DNA of 18,970 nucleotides from Brachionus plicatilis (Eukaryota; Rotifera; Eurotatoria; Ploima; Brachionidae). The translations under genes were made by a program, and so were the position numbers. The stretch is from the NCBI GenBank assembly GCA_010279815.1, contig QEOQ01000345.1, forward strand, positions 596,538 to 615,507, given 5' to 3'. Under the pieces are notes generated by a model, which did no database searches, was not told the origin of the DNA, and saw only the letters and a list, made by a program, of their open reading frames with translations. Shown here one piece after another: positions 1 to 10,012 of the stretch. Each line of letters opens with the position of its first letter. Position 1 is the first letter of the stretch.

Positions 1-473
1 TTTTTTAACAAATTAAAAAATTATTTAATTAAAAAATATCAATTACCCATTGTAAACTATGATAGTTTTTATTTAATTTATGTAATGCAAGTGTTAACGT
101 CCTTAATTAAATTAAAAGCAAAATGCTGAACATGATGATTAAAATTTATTGATTAGGATTTTTATTATTTACTTAAAATCATCGTTTAAATATAAAATCC
201 AGAACATTTTTCCTGTTAATGGGAATGCTTGGAACATAATTCAAAGAAAATAAAATTTTGAAATAGTTAATATTAGAAATTAATTTTGATTTTTTGGCAA
301 CGTGTAGCAGTGTAATTAGGCTTATCGTAATTTTTTTAATGCATTTTTCGACAAATCACACCTGGCATCTAATTTTGCTTTTAAATTTTACAAAAAAATT
401 TAAATATTTTTGTTTTAAAAAATTAAATTTATTAAAAACAATATTTTAAAATAAAACATGTAAAAATATATTT
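1..473. other. A+T-rich DNA downstream of SMG8
   Basis: Apart from the candidate poly(A) signal I see no coding frame, RNA gene or clear repeat. Short homopolymer runs of A and T dominate. Confidence 0.6.
428..433 (-). promoter_or_regulatory. Candidate SMG8 polyadenylation signal AATAAA
   Basis: The plus strand reads TTTATT, which is AATAAA on the coding strand, about 40 nt beyond the SMG8 stop codon. Position and hexamer fit a normal poly(A) signal. In DNA this A+T-rich the hexamer also occurs by chance, so this is a candidate only. Confidence 0.45.
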
Positions 474-3400
474 TTAGTTATTAGCAACAACAGAAAACAT
501 GCTTTTCAGAATTTTACAACTGTTTAGAGTTTCGAAATTTTTTGGTCGGTAGTATGGTTTTTGGTCATCACCCATATAAATATACGGAAGTCTGAGAACC
601 CATATACTATTATCTTCTAAAACAATCGAGTCCTCGAAACTAGGCCAAAATACAGGACATGGCTGTGGATTTGGCTGTACCTGAGGCTTAATACAAATGT
701 TCACTGTAGTTGTCTTTTTATCATCACCTTTTTCAGCTACTAGGCCAGGCGGTGTTACTATAAAAACTCGCATTGCCTGAGCCATGTAAGATGGCGATTC
801 TTTAGTATTCCGGCAAGGACAAGCTGTGTATAAAGGCATATCACAATTTAAAAGCTTATAAGCATCATCCTTCACCGACCCATTATTAAACAATCGCACA
901 ATTCTATCAGGTCCAGAACAAATAAACCTATGTCCCAATGGACATTCATATTCCAAACCAATATAAGCCTTTATTGTCACTGTTTTGCCTTTTTTTTCAA
1001 GTAATTCTACGGAATTTTTTGATTTTGATTTTTCAGAATTTTTCTTCGACCATTGTTTGGAGCACAGCGAAGACACTTGTCCATTGCAGACATGCAACTC
1101 CCACGGAATCAAAAAATTATGACTTGTCATGAAGCCAGGCTGAGACAGACCAGAACTGGGGTTATAATCGGAATACTCTCCAATGGATACCAATGACCAA
1201 GAGTAAAATTCCGATTTTGAATTCAAGGGACACTCAGAATGAATCATAGGATAAATGAACTCCGATTCTTCTGCATGCTTGAAAATATATTTTTTAACCA
1301 TTTTATTCTTTATTAGCTCGACACCTTCAAATTCTTTATAAAAGTCTAAATTGGCTTCTTTCAAGTCAAACGGATCTTTTCTTTCACGCTGAAATTCACC
1401 ACAATTACTTGCTGAAATGGTCAGTATGCCCGAACTGTGAGTTTTGGTTGGTATTTTGTAGTTTTTTGCTTTTTGATTAAGTAGTAATGTGTTTTCTTCA
1501 ATGCGATTACTTTTTTCTGTCCGAGTCTCCTCGGATTCCTCTAGTTCATCTTCTGCTCGACCCTCATTCATTAAGTAGTGCAGCTCATGGACACAATTCT
1601 GACCTGTCAAGGATACAGACTCACACAGACGTCTTCCATTTTGCCATATTTCATCACATTTGCTCTTCAATTGATCCAAATAGAGATTATATTTGGGTCC
1701 GCGTGCATTCAATTGAAAATAATCAATGGCTAGTTGTAATTTTTGTTCATGCTGGTCCTTGGAATAATGTGCCGGAAGGCTTTCTTGGTACAAATTAATT
1801 GCTTGAGGTAAAACCTTTTTGCATCTTCGTTCAGAAAATTGGACATCTATGTCGATTTGGTCTTTCAATTGAGCGTAGATGGACATCACTTTTTGAGTCT
1901 TTGGCTCGCAAAGAAAAAATTCGAAAAGCGATTGGTAAATTTTGTTCCAAATAGTTGGGGTGGTAAGTTCAAAGATAGGTGGTATATTAGTCCGACCAAT
2001 GTTATCATTGAATCCGACTGACAATGCAGTCTGAACATGTTGGAAAATAAATTTTCGAAATTGTTCCAAATCTACACTGGGCGAGGTTGTTTCAACGGAA
2101 TGGTTGTTAAATGAAGAGAGCAAGAACCGGGATGCGTTCGTTTTTTGATGGTTATGCCTGTGTATGTACACGAACTCTTGATTTACTGGAATTGAAAACA
2201 AGGAGTTGTTACTGATGTTGGTAATGACATATGACTTTCTAAGACTATTGTAAATCTGGTCTTCCAAACTATGTTGAAGTTTTTCAATTGACTTGAATTA
2301 AATTGTGTTATTTATTTTTGTTATTTTTAATTTCATAATTTTTTTTAATTTTTTTAATTTTTCAATTGTTTGTAAACTTTGAAAATCAATTGTAAAATAA
2401 AATTCTATGAAAGAATTATATTTCGTAAAGATTTGACGATTTATAGCTTCCGAAATTTAAAAGCTGAAAATATATGACGTAATTATCCGAATTTAGTGAC
2501 ATGTCACCAAATGAAATAATTAGTGTTGGGAACCGTACAAACGGCCAAAATTTTTTGAACCGCGAACAAGACCGCCTAGACGGACGGTTATAAAGGCGGA
2601 CGGCCACTTTGGCGGCCAAAAATTTGGACCGCTGGGTTGGCCGGTCAAATCAAAGACGGATGACGAAATTTGCGATCAAAAAATTTCCTTAAGAGTAAAA
2701 AAATTGGCAAAAATTTTATTTTAATAGAAAATGCCAGATATTTTTTAAAAAAAATAATTTTTCTTGAAAAAGCTTTATTTTTAAATTTTTTTTTAGATAA
2801 GAGTTTAGAGATTTGTATGTAATATTTGAAAATTTTTCGTTTCTTTAAATTAAAAACTTAAAAGAACATCTGAAATTTATTACCAATGATTTTGTCTGAC
2901 CGCCAAAGTGGCCGTCCGTATTAGGGCTGGCCGTACATATGGCCATCCGTCTTTGATTTGGCCGGCCAACTTCGCGGTCCAAATTTTTGACCACCGGCCT
3001 GGCCGCCAAAGTGGCCGCCTTATTTTGGCCGCGTTCGGACCGGCCAGGCTTGGCCGCCGCCCAATGCTAGAGATAATGACATGTCAGTAAAAAATGATTA
3101 TTGATTTGGAAAAGAGCAATGTTTAATTTATATGACATGTCTTAAAAAAGGAATAAGTTAACTTTTTTTAAAAAAATACATCCAGTTTTATTGACACTCG
3201 GATTTAAAACATAATTATATTTCCATTTTTAATTGAATTAAATCTGAAACTATTTTCAATAATTTAAAAATTTATTCACTTTTAATTACTTCTCATTTAT
3301 CATAAATTTTTATTTTTTTTTTAAAAACAGTGCTCAATTTTGAAAAACATGTCACTAAAATAGAGTACTCTATTCTAATGCCAAAAAATTCGGATAATTA

Positions 3401-5121
3401 CGTTAATCAAATAAAATATATAAATTACATATTATTTTTGTACAGTTCTTATTATTTTTGTATATTAAATTGTTAACCTCTGAATTGGTTAAATTAATTA
3501 AACTCATTTTATTCGTTTTATTTTGCATTTAATTTTAATAAAAACAATAAGCCATCGCAATTAAGAAATACACTGAAGTCTTAGATAAATCTTTTAATTT
3601 GTCTGTGGAAATATTCGAATAAGACGAATGAACAGTATAAAGTATTACATTTTTATGTTATTTTACATAAAACGATGGAAATAAAAAACTTGCAAACGTT
3701 TACCTTTATCTGAATTTTCTTTTGTAATTATTCACAAAAAAAAAAGTAAAAAATTAAATTTTGACAATATTAAACCTAAGATATACTTAAACTTGAAGTA
3801 AGTATAAGTTTGTGTAAAAAGTAAATTTTTCATATTTATGAAGCTTAAATATAATAGTAAATTTTTTTTTAATTATTTATTTTTGCTTTTAATTTTATTG
3901 AAAGAATCATTCTTAAATTAATTTAATCACAAAAAGTCAAAGTCAAAAAATTCATTGAAAAAAACAACAAATAAAAAATTTAAATTTAAATTGCGTACAG
4001 TAACAGCTACTATATCGAGCACTTACGGATTTTATTTTCAGGTTGATTAGTGGTACTGAATTCTTATGGTGAAAAATAATAAAATAAGATGCAAAAATGC
4101 TAGATTCTGTCGCTTATTTTTAAAAAATAAATCAAGTCAACATTAATATCTACTTATAGAAAGTCAATTTGGCAAACAGGATTTTTGAAATTATAAAATT
4201 GCAGACAATAAAGTAATATAAAGACAATGAAATAATCAAGACATTTTTTTTTTATGAATGAATTCTTTAAATAAAATGAATGGTACATTTTGTGATGTAT
4301 CATTTTAATAAAATAAACCATGATAAATGGAAATTTTAAAATTAAAAATGATTTACTTGTGAACTTTTTAAAATATTTGATTGACAATTTTCAAAAGTGA
4401 AAAGGACTCTTGGTGAGCAAGGCCTGCCCGCATAAATCCAGTCTTTATTGATCGATAGATCAAGACTCTTGAGCAATTCTACTACAGACGGCTGAATTTT
4501 ACTCCTTAGCAAATCTACTATACGAAACAAGCGGATGTAGCTAATATCGAATTCACACGTTGGGTTTGATATCTTAAAAAAATATTTAAAAATAATTTTA
4601 ATTTTTCTTGATTAAATTACTATAATCAAATGAGATATAGAAAATAAAAAAAGTATTGTCTTGACGTATTTTAGTTGTTCATCTTCCCAAAGTTCATAAA
4701 AATCTGTTTCTTCATCAAATTTGTTAACAAGGACGTCGAATAAATGGCCACTATCGTATATAGACTCAAAGTGGATATACATCACTCGGTTTTTTTGGTC
4801 CAAATGAGTTTTCAAATGAAACTAAAGAAATTAAAATTATAAAAAATTACAAAAAATTAGAAGAAAAGATCTACATTATCAGGTTTGCTGCCAGATTGGT
4901 CACATTCTTGCAGATTTAAATTTTTGACTGACTTTTCTGATAAACTTGAATCATGCTTTTTAATAAAATTTATTTTAAATTTTTTTTTAAAACCATTAAT
5001 ATGTTACTTTAAAGACATTTTTTTGGAGTAGACTATTTAATTTCCATGCTTTGGTATCATTTTGGGAGAACTGACTCTTGCCTATTAAAGAAACAACACA
5101 AATATTAGGTTCATTTGACAT
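474..5121 (-). CDS. SMG8: SMG8 homologue, subunit of the SMG1 kinase complex (nonsense-mediated mRNA decay); five exons
   Basis: SMG8 binds SMG9 and the kinase SMG1 and restrains phosphorylation of UPF1 in nonsense-mediated decay. Predicted exons on the minus strand are 5008-5121, 4875-4955, 4621-4821, 4357-4572 and 474-2291. All junctions are GT-AG in phase 0, giving 809 aa (human SMG8 is about 990). Residues 1-38 contain ICVVSLIGK, like the family's N-terminal ICVVGIFGK. Exon 3 matches the KVLYLLL...LYLFSVCHILLL region. Exon 4 carries NPTCEFDISY and KDWIYAGRPCSPRVLF. Exon 5 opens with LQHSLEDQIY (family LQHALEDQIY) and includes CVHELH, DPFDLKEANLDFY, CSGPDR near 662-667, VQPNPQPCPVF and a WVLRLPYIY tail. 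The stop is TAA at 474-476. The long open frame starts at a TTG inside exon 5 that codes an internal Leu, so it is not a start. Exon 2 (27 aa) is the least conserved and the least certain. Family assignment is very secure. Confidence 0.93.
2292..4356 (-). other. SMG8 intron 4, the only long intron in the window
   Basis: Donor GTAAAT follows the CAA codon at 4357-4359 and acceptor TTCAAG precedes exon 5 at 2291, so phase 0 is kept. The length is 2,065 nt, against 48-53 nt for the other three introns of this gene. About 45 percent of it is the inverted-repeat element at 2477-3403. The rest (2292-2476 and 3404-4356) is A+T-rich with no recognisable exon. The human protein has only a poorly conserved linker at this junction, so no conserved block is missing. 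Confidence 0.85.
2477..3403. mobile_element. Non-autonomous inverted-repeat (fold-back) element with GC-rich arms, inside SMG8 intron 4
   Basis: The ends are 18-nt perfect inverted repeats, ACGTAATTATCCGAATTT at 2477-2494 and its complement at 3386-3403. Inside lie long GC-rich arms in inverted orientation (about 2530-2665 and 2895-3065); for example 2636-2665 pairs closely with 2941-2970. They enclose an A+T-rich centre (about 2666-2890). The block GGCCGCCAAAGTGGCCG or a close variant occurs three times. The palindrome GACATGTC occurs at 2498-2505, 3078-3085 and 3134-3141. There is no transposase frame. A 9-nt AAAATATAT lies near both ends, but at unequal distance (1 nt and 9 nt), so I do not call a target-site duplication. 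The TAGGGCTGG at about 2925 resembles the hAT terminus at 15146, so it may be hAT-related. Superfamily uncertain. Confidence 0.75.
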
Positions 5122-5488
5122 TTTTTTAAAAAAATATTTTATTTTTTTATTTATTAAATATGTTTTAGCTAACGAGACGTTTATTTTGTCTTTAGTGTTA
5201 AATTATTTTTGAATGTATTTTGATATTTTTTTTGAAATTATTCAATCAATTAACCCGAAAATAATCTTTTGGGTTAATAATTTAGTCATATTAGCGATTC
5301 ATATCATTTTAAAAAGTTCATTTTTTTAATTAATAATGCTTAAAAAAATTAACAAATAATTTATTTAAAAAATATTTTGAAGTTTTGAGCATTAGCCACA
5401 TTTAAATATTATCATTTTTTAAAATAAAAAAAAACTTGACCGAATCGTGAAATTTAATACAAAACTTCCAATACTAAAAAAAAAATTT

Positions 5489-5613
5489 ATAACTTTTGTT
5501 TCACCTACTGAGGAAGTCTACAAAATTGTAGCATATTTAAAAGTATTGAAAAAAAAACACAATTAATTTGCATAGAATTTGCAGACTTGCTCAGTAGCTG
5601 AAACAAAAGTTAT
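5489..5613. repeat. Imperfect palindrome (fold-back repeat), about 125 nt
   Basis: The left arm begins ATAACTTTTGTTTCACCTAC and runs to about 5538. The right arm (about 5564-5613), read on the other strand, begins ATAACTTTTGTTTCAGCTAC. The arms match over some 50 nt with a handful of mismatches, around a loop rich in A. This is consistent with a small fold-back MITE. No target duplication is evident. Confidence 0.65.
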
Positions 5614-5860
5614 CAATTATTAAAAAAAGAATAAAATTGTTTTTACATAATAACTAATCATAATAATAATAAATAATAATAAATAATCCTTAAAAGTAAA
5701 GTTGATTTCAAGCCATCTTTTATTTTTTATCTTTTCCTTAGTTCTATTATTCTTAAGAAATGAATTACAAAATATCAAATGAATTAAAGGTTTCGTGAAG
5801 TTCAGTGCAAAAGAACAGAACAAAATGATAAAAAATTGAATAACTTTTTTTCTAAAAGCT

Positions 5861-6058
5861 TAAAATTAGTTCCGTGAATGCGACATGCTGCAACATTCAA
5901 AGTTGCATCAACTGTCAAAGTCTGCTAATGATGTGCAAAATGCACTGCGCTTGAACACATTGAAATCTAATTTCTGCTAAATTTGCAGAGTTTTGCAGAC
6001 CTAGTAGCTTATGCTACTTTGAAAGTTACATAATGTGGCAATCACGAAACTAATTTTA
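5861..6058. mobile_element. MITE-like element with 24-nt imperfect inverted ends
   Basis: The left end 5861-5884 reads TAAAATTAGTTCCGTGAATG followed by CGAC. The right end 6035-6058, read on the other strand, starts TAAAATTAGTTTCGTGATTG, with three mismatches over 24 nt. The pairing continues inward as related TTCAAAGT...TCTGC segments, so most of the 198 bp is a weak palindrome. There is no coding capacity and no clear target duplication. Confidence 0.6.
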
Positions 6059-6461
6059 AACTTGTTTAAAAAAATTTTTTCAATTTTTTATTATTTGTTT
6101 CTGTTCTTTTTATTTTGGCCAAACAAAAATTAATTAAAAATAAACTTTTTTGAATTAATTTTTTTATTTATTTTAAAAATCATGCTAAATCTTAATCTTT
6201 TGTAAATCATTCGTGTAAAAAATTTAAATTATCTCTATTTTCTAATTCGATATAAATTTTTATTTATTTTAAATATTAAAAAAAAAATCAAAAGAAATTA
6301 AATTATTAAACAAGTGAATAATTTTTATTCTTAATAATTTTAAAAAATCATTATTAAAATATTTAACTTTACAAATTCGGCACTGAAGCTTTCAGTCGTC
6401 GAGGGATGTTAACTAGGTGACAATTCTATCATCATTTATTCATTGAATACAATAACTAAAT

Positions 6462-6467
6462 TTTATT
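6462..6467 (-). promoter_or_regulatory. Candidate LysM-gene polyadenylation signal AATAAA
   Basis: The coding strand reads AATAAA about 105 nt past the stop codon. A second copy lies at 6435-6440. Either could serve; chance occurrence is likely in this base composition. Confidence 0.3.
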
Positions 6468-6569
6468 CTTTAGGAGCACATAAAATTATAAGGATTATAA
6501 AAAATTGTATCGATACAAAAATAAAAAAATAATTCTCAGAATTCGATTCATACACAAGGATGCGATCAT

Positions 6570-7302
6570 TTACAGTTCGAAGAGGTCGTCTTTTTCGCGC
6601 TCCAAGCGCTCCAGATTCTCTTGAGCAAGCCTGGCCCGACTCAAATTAGAAGCTGATGATCTAATCAAATGACTATTGGACATGTACACATTTGAGTGCT
6701 TATGCGGGGACATGATCATACACTCTGGTGTTTGGGATATTTCTGAAGAGGTCGATGTGTAAGAAGTGTCACTGTTACAGGCCGAATTTTTAAGACTTGA
6801 TAAAAAAAATTTATTTTTTTTTCATAATTTAATTTTTAATAAAAAGCTACTTTGGATGTGATTCCAAGCTTTTTAGCTTGAGCTTTGACTCGGAAATAAC
6901 CCAGTCAAATTTGTTAAAATAAAAATTAAAGTCATCTGAATGATCAGTTTCGATCTTGAGGTCTATTTGATCATGGTCAAGAGATTCTTCTTGCAAGTCA
7001 AGTTCTTTGAAGCGAGATTTCTCAATTGGTATTATCAAGTATTCTTTAATAAATGCTAAATCGTTGGACCAAAGTTTGTTGGCTTTTTTAATAGCATCTA
7101 TAGGAATGTTGAATTTTAAACTCAAGCCTGGTAAAGTTTCACCCTCTTTAAGTCTGTACTTGTAGTTGACAAGCTGAGCGTTTGGTTGCGTTGTTGCTGG
7201 CTTTAGACTGCCATAGTTTGACTTTTTAGTGGTTTTAGAAGGCCTTAGTGATCGTCGCTCGGTCTCTTCAATTATTTCGCATGATGAATACGCAGATGTC
7301 AT
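6570..7302 (-). CDS. LYSMD1: LysM-domain protein of the LYSMD1/LYSMD2 type; two exons
   Basis: Exon 1 is 6851-7302 and exon 2 is 6570-6795. They are joined by a 55-nt GT-AG intron that splits a codon (AA|T, Asn151). The product is 225 aa, close to human LYSMD1 (about 227). The start ATG has an in-frame TAA five codons upstream. Residues 47-93 form one LysM domain, with the typical sequence EGETLPGLSLKFNIPIDAIK followed by KANKLWSNDLAF and ending in LIIPI. SYGS-like NYGSLKP precedes it, as in vertebrate LYSMD1/2. Exon 2 ends EREKDDLFEL, resembling the LYSMD1 terminus RDQEDEIFKL; this supports the splice and favours LYSMD1 over LYSMD2. There is no signal peptide and no membrane segment, unlike LYSMD3/4. 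LysM folds bind N-acetylglucosamine polymers in other proteins; the role of this intracellular animal type is poorly known. Confidence 0.88.
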
Positions 7303-9199
7303 TTTGCTAATCTCTTATATAAAATAATTTATTAAACAAAAAATTTTATTAAAAAGAAAAAATTGAGAATAATTTATCTAAATATTCAAAATTCATTAAA
7401 AATTATATTCATAATTTATTTTAGAATTGTAAATTTTGCCGCAGTGAGAAAAATCAATTTTTTATTGTTGCGTAAATTTGATGGATAGTTAATTTGTTGG
7501 TCTTAATAAAAGCAGGCATTAAACTCAAATAATACTTTTGTTTCCTAAATCAGAACAAATTTAACTTATGAGAATTTTTGGCTAGTTATTTTCCGCAAAG
7601 GTATTCTTAAGTTAAAAGGGCGCGATTAGAGAATAATGTCGTGTTTTTTTTAATAATTTCATTTATTTAAAGTTAGATAATGTTGAAAGTCTAAAATTAT
7701 ATATTCCACATCACTGTTTTTGTTTATCTAAAGAACTTTTGTGGAAAATAATTCAAAAAGATATAAAATTTTATCTAAATGAGATAGATAAAAGAAAATG
7801 TTATCAATTAAAAAATTTTTTTTGATTTTCGAAATAAAAAATTTTAATAAGTATTTTTTATTTCTAATTATTTATCTAAATTTTGTTTAAGTCACATAAA
7901 TGAAGCCAAAAGAAAATATGAATATTTTAAATTATTTTTCTTTAATTTCACATACACATTGATCAAAAAATAAGCACCAACCAAATATTTGAAAATTAAT
8001 AAATGATCAGATACTATTCAAGCTGACTGATAAAAAAAAGATTTCTATTTAATTAAATTTTAACTTAATATACAAAATAGAATAAAAATTATAACAGACC
8101 GGTCGATGAATATAGAGAAAGCTTCGAATTATTAAAAAATTTTTTTGTTGTAAGACCATTTTTTTCCAATTACAATGTCGATTACATCTTTTAGAATTTA
8201 AATTTTTCTTTTAAAGTTTTTAACATAATTTCTATTAAAATAAAAATCTATGAGAATACCACTATGAAAAAATTTTCTTCAAAAATTTAATCTATGAATT
8301 TTGTTTAATTTTATTAATTTTCTATGAATTAATACATCATCAAAGAAATTAGTTCTTTTTCTAATTTCTTCTGTCTAAAATAAAATTTTTTAAAATTTTG
8401 GCAAAAAAACTAATGCCAAAAACTTAATGATCATCAAAAGACTCAAACTAATTTTTGAAATTTTAAATGGAGTTATATTGTCATTTTAATTAAGATATGT
8501 TTAGCGATAACAAAGTTTATTAAAGTAATTTTTCATAAAAAGCATTTTTTCATTTTATTTTCATTTTTTTATTTAATTTTGCCAAAATTGCATAATTACT
8601 ACTAAATAATTTTATGCTTTTTTTGGATAGATTTTTAAAAAATTTATATAATTTTTAAAATGTAAGTGATGTTTTTAAATTCTATAAGATTTTTTTAATG
8701 TACCATCAAAATAGAGTTTTTGCGGATACTCTGTAATTTTATGAAAAAATGCTCACAATTGTGAAATTTTAAACAAAATTTAAGAAAAAAGTTTTCATTA
8801 AATTTAATTTCAATCATCATTTATGTATTTATATGTGAAATAGAAACACTTGAATATAATGATTAAAAGTAAATTTAGTTTTTCACATAGCTGGATCTAA
8901 AAGTGAGACCCTTGGATTTAGATTTCTTTAACTAAAATTGTCTTGTACCTGATAGGGAAAATTATAAAATTTTTTGTTAGAACATTTCTGGTGTTAAATA
9001 AGACAAGTAAATAAAAATAAATATAAAAAATAACTATTGGCATTGTTTATGAAGTAATGAAAGGATCAGTTATTGAATGACTAAATTTTTCTTTTTTGGC
9101 TTTTTATAGTATAGGTATGCTTTGGAGGACTAGTGGTGGTTTTAAGTTTTATATCCATAAAAAGTATTTTTTAGGTATATTTAAGATTCATTTCATATA
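7303..9199. other. A+T-rich intergenic DNA upstream of the LysM gene
   Basis: About 1.9 kb with no frame longer than 60 codons and no match I recognise. The first few hundred bases should hold the LysM-gene promoter, but no core element stands out. Homopolymer runs and TTTTAATTT-type words are common. Confidence 0.55.
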
Positions 9200-9271
9200 G
9201 GTGAAGTGGCTCAGGCCAAAGCTGCGGTGTGTAATAACTAGAAGTTCGATTCTAAATCTCCAGCGCTTAAA
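9200..9271 (+). repeat. Degenerate tRNA-like sequence, possible SINE head
   Basis: TGGCTCAG at 9207-9214 matches the first eight positions of the RNA polymerase III A box (TRGCNNAG) and falls at tRNA position 8 if the element starts at 9200. GTTCGATTC at 9244-9252 matches the B box (GWTCRANNC). The 5' GGTGA and the 3' TCTCC near 9266-9271 can pair partly like an acceptor stem. The A-to-B spacing is about 7-8 nt shorter than in a real tRNA and the arms do not fold cleanly, so this is not a functional tRNA. A SINE head or a tRNA pseudogene is the best explanation. Confidence 0.45.
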
Positions 9272-9348
9272 GTGGCTTTCGAGGTATGCTGTGCTGTTTG
9301 TGATTTTTCGGACACAGGTCACTGTGCCAGTTTAACGAGTTGTTAAGT

Positions 9349-9600
9349 TCAACACCTAATTATTTTGGTAATTCTAGTAGAAGTAATAGTAGTTAATAGT
9401 AAATAGATAATAGGAGTAGTTAAAGCTTTAAACATTGGGGGCTTCAAACAATTGATTTGACAGCGAGTTCCATATGTTAGCGGTTCTGTTGAAAAAAAGT
9501 CATCTTTATATTGGAGCTTCGAAATTTCTTTATGATATTTGAAGCAGTGACCTCTTCCTTGGTTTTTTGTGACATTAAAATTTTTGATTTTTACAACCAA
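9349..9600 (-). pseudogene. 3' fragment of a non-LTR retrotransposon ORF2 (C-terminal tail), frameshifted
   Basis: On the minus strand, RGHCFKYHKEISKLQYKDDFF resembles the segment that follows the reverse transcriptase domain in jockey/CR1/L2-like LINEs (RGH...K...FF.NR). The next family block, with an IWNSL core and an EAPNV end, is present but in a different frame (about 9484-9432, Trp codon at 9470-9472). A frameshift therefore lies near 9486. No reverse transcriptase or endonuclease core remains: sequence above 9600 belongs to another repeat. It is a dead, truncated copy; the clade cannot be fixed from so little. Confidence 0.68.
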
Positions 9601-9601
9601 T

Positions 9602-10008
9602 TCTATTTTACGTAATTTTTAAAAAATTACATATGTAAGAAAAGGTTATTTTACGAAAAATTTCAAAAAATTACGTAAACAAAAACGTCTAAAGAATGCC
9701 ATTTTTAAGACCATTTTAAAATTTTTTCAGTTAATTAAACAAATTAAAAAAACATTTAGAAAAAAAAAAATTATCGATTTTTCGTAGATTTAAATTTTTC
9801 ACATTTTTACCAAAATTTTCAAAATTTTACTGAATTTTACCGTTTAAAAATTCGTTTATAAGATAAATTTACGTAAAATTTTTTTTTCTCAATGTTTTTT
9901 TAATTTGTTTAATTTACTGAAAAAAGTTAAAAATGGCATTTTTATTTTTACGAAATTTTTCGAAAATTACATATGATTAACAAAAACCCTAGTATCAAAT
10001 CAGCACTG
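9602..10008. mobile_element. MITE with Tc1/mariner-like right end; left terminus not found
   Basis: The right end, read inward on the minus strand, is CAGTGCTGATTTGATACTAG. It differs at three of 21 positions from the ends of the complete MITE at 12344-12592, so both belong to one family. TA follows at 10009-10010. Internally the element is a long imperfect palindrome: AATGCCATTTTTAA near 9697 and the downstream GTTAATTAAACAAATT recur inverted at about 9890-9945. No matching left terminus is visible near 9602, where the LINE fragment begins, so it is probably truncated there. Confidence 0.62.
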
Positions 10009-10012
10009 TATA

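Larger units (their letters stand above)
5122..6569. other. Intergenic DNA between SMG8 and the LysM gene
   Basis: This interval holds the SMG8 promoter side and the 3' side of the LysM gene. The only structure I can support is the pair of fold-back repeats at 5489-5613 and 5861-6058. I see no coding exon with recognisable similarity and no clear TATA box or initiator. Confidence 0.6.

Noticed and set aside
938..2021. Three plus-strand frames opposite SMG8 exon 5
   Set aside because: They are antisense shadows of a strongly conserved coding exon and show no domain signature.
2416..3090. Frames of 60-67 codons in the GC-rich repeat
   Set aside because: They arise from GGCC-rich inverted repeat arms. 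The peptides are repetitive Arg/Gly/Pro strings, and the region is an intronic transposon.
2467..3421. AAAATATAT direct repeats as a 9-bp target duplication of the intronic element
   Set aside because: The copies lie at unequal distances from the inverted repeats and such words are common in this base composition.
4154..4387. 77-codon minus-strand frame
   Set aside because: It overlaps the end of SMG8 exon 4 in another frame and runs into A+T-rich intron; low-complexity Phe/Lys/Ile content with no family similarity.
5620..5823. 67-codon minus-strand frame near the fold-back repeat
   Set aside because: Composition is that of A+T-rich random sequence (Phe, Ile, Lys, Leu) and there is no similarity I can name.
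9200..9271. Functional tRNA gene
   Set aside because: The A and B boxes are present, but their spacing is too short and the T stem and acceptor stem contain mismatches.
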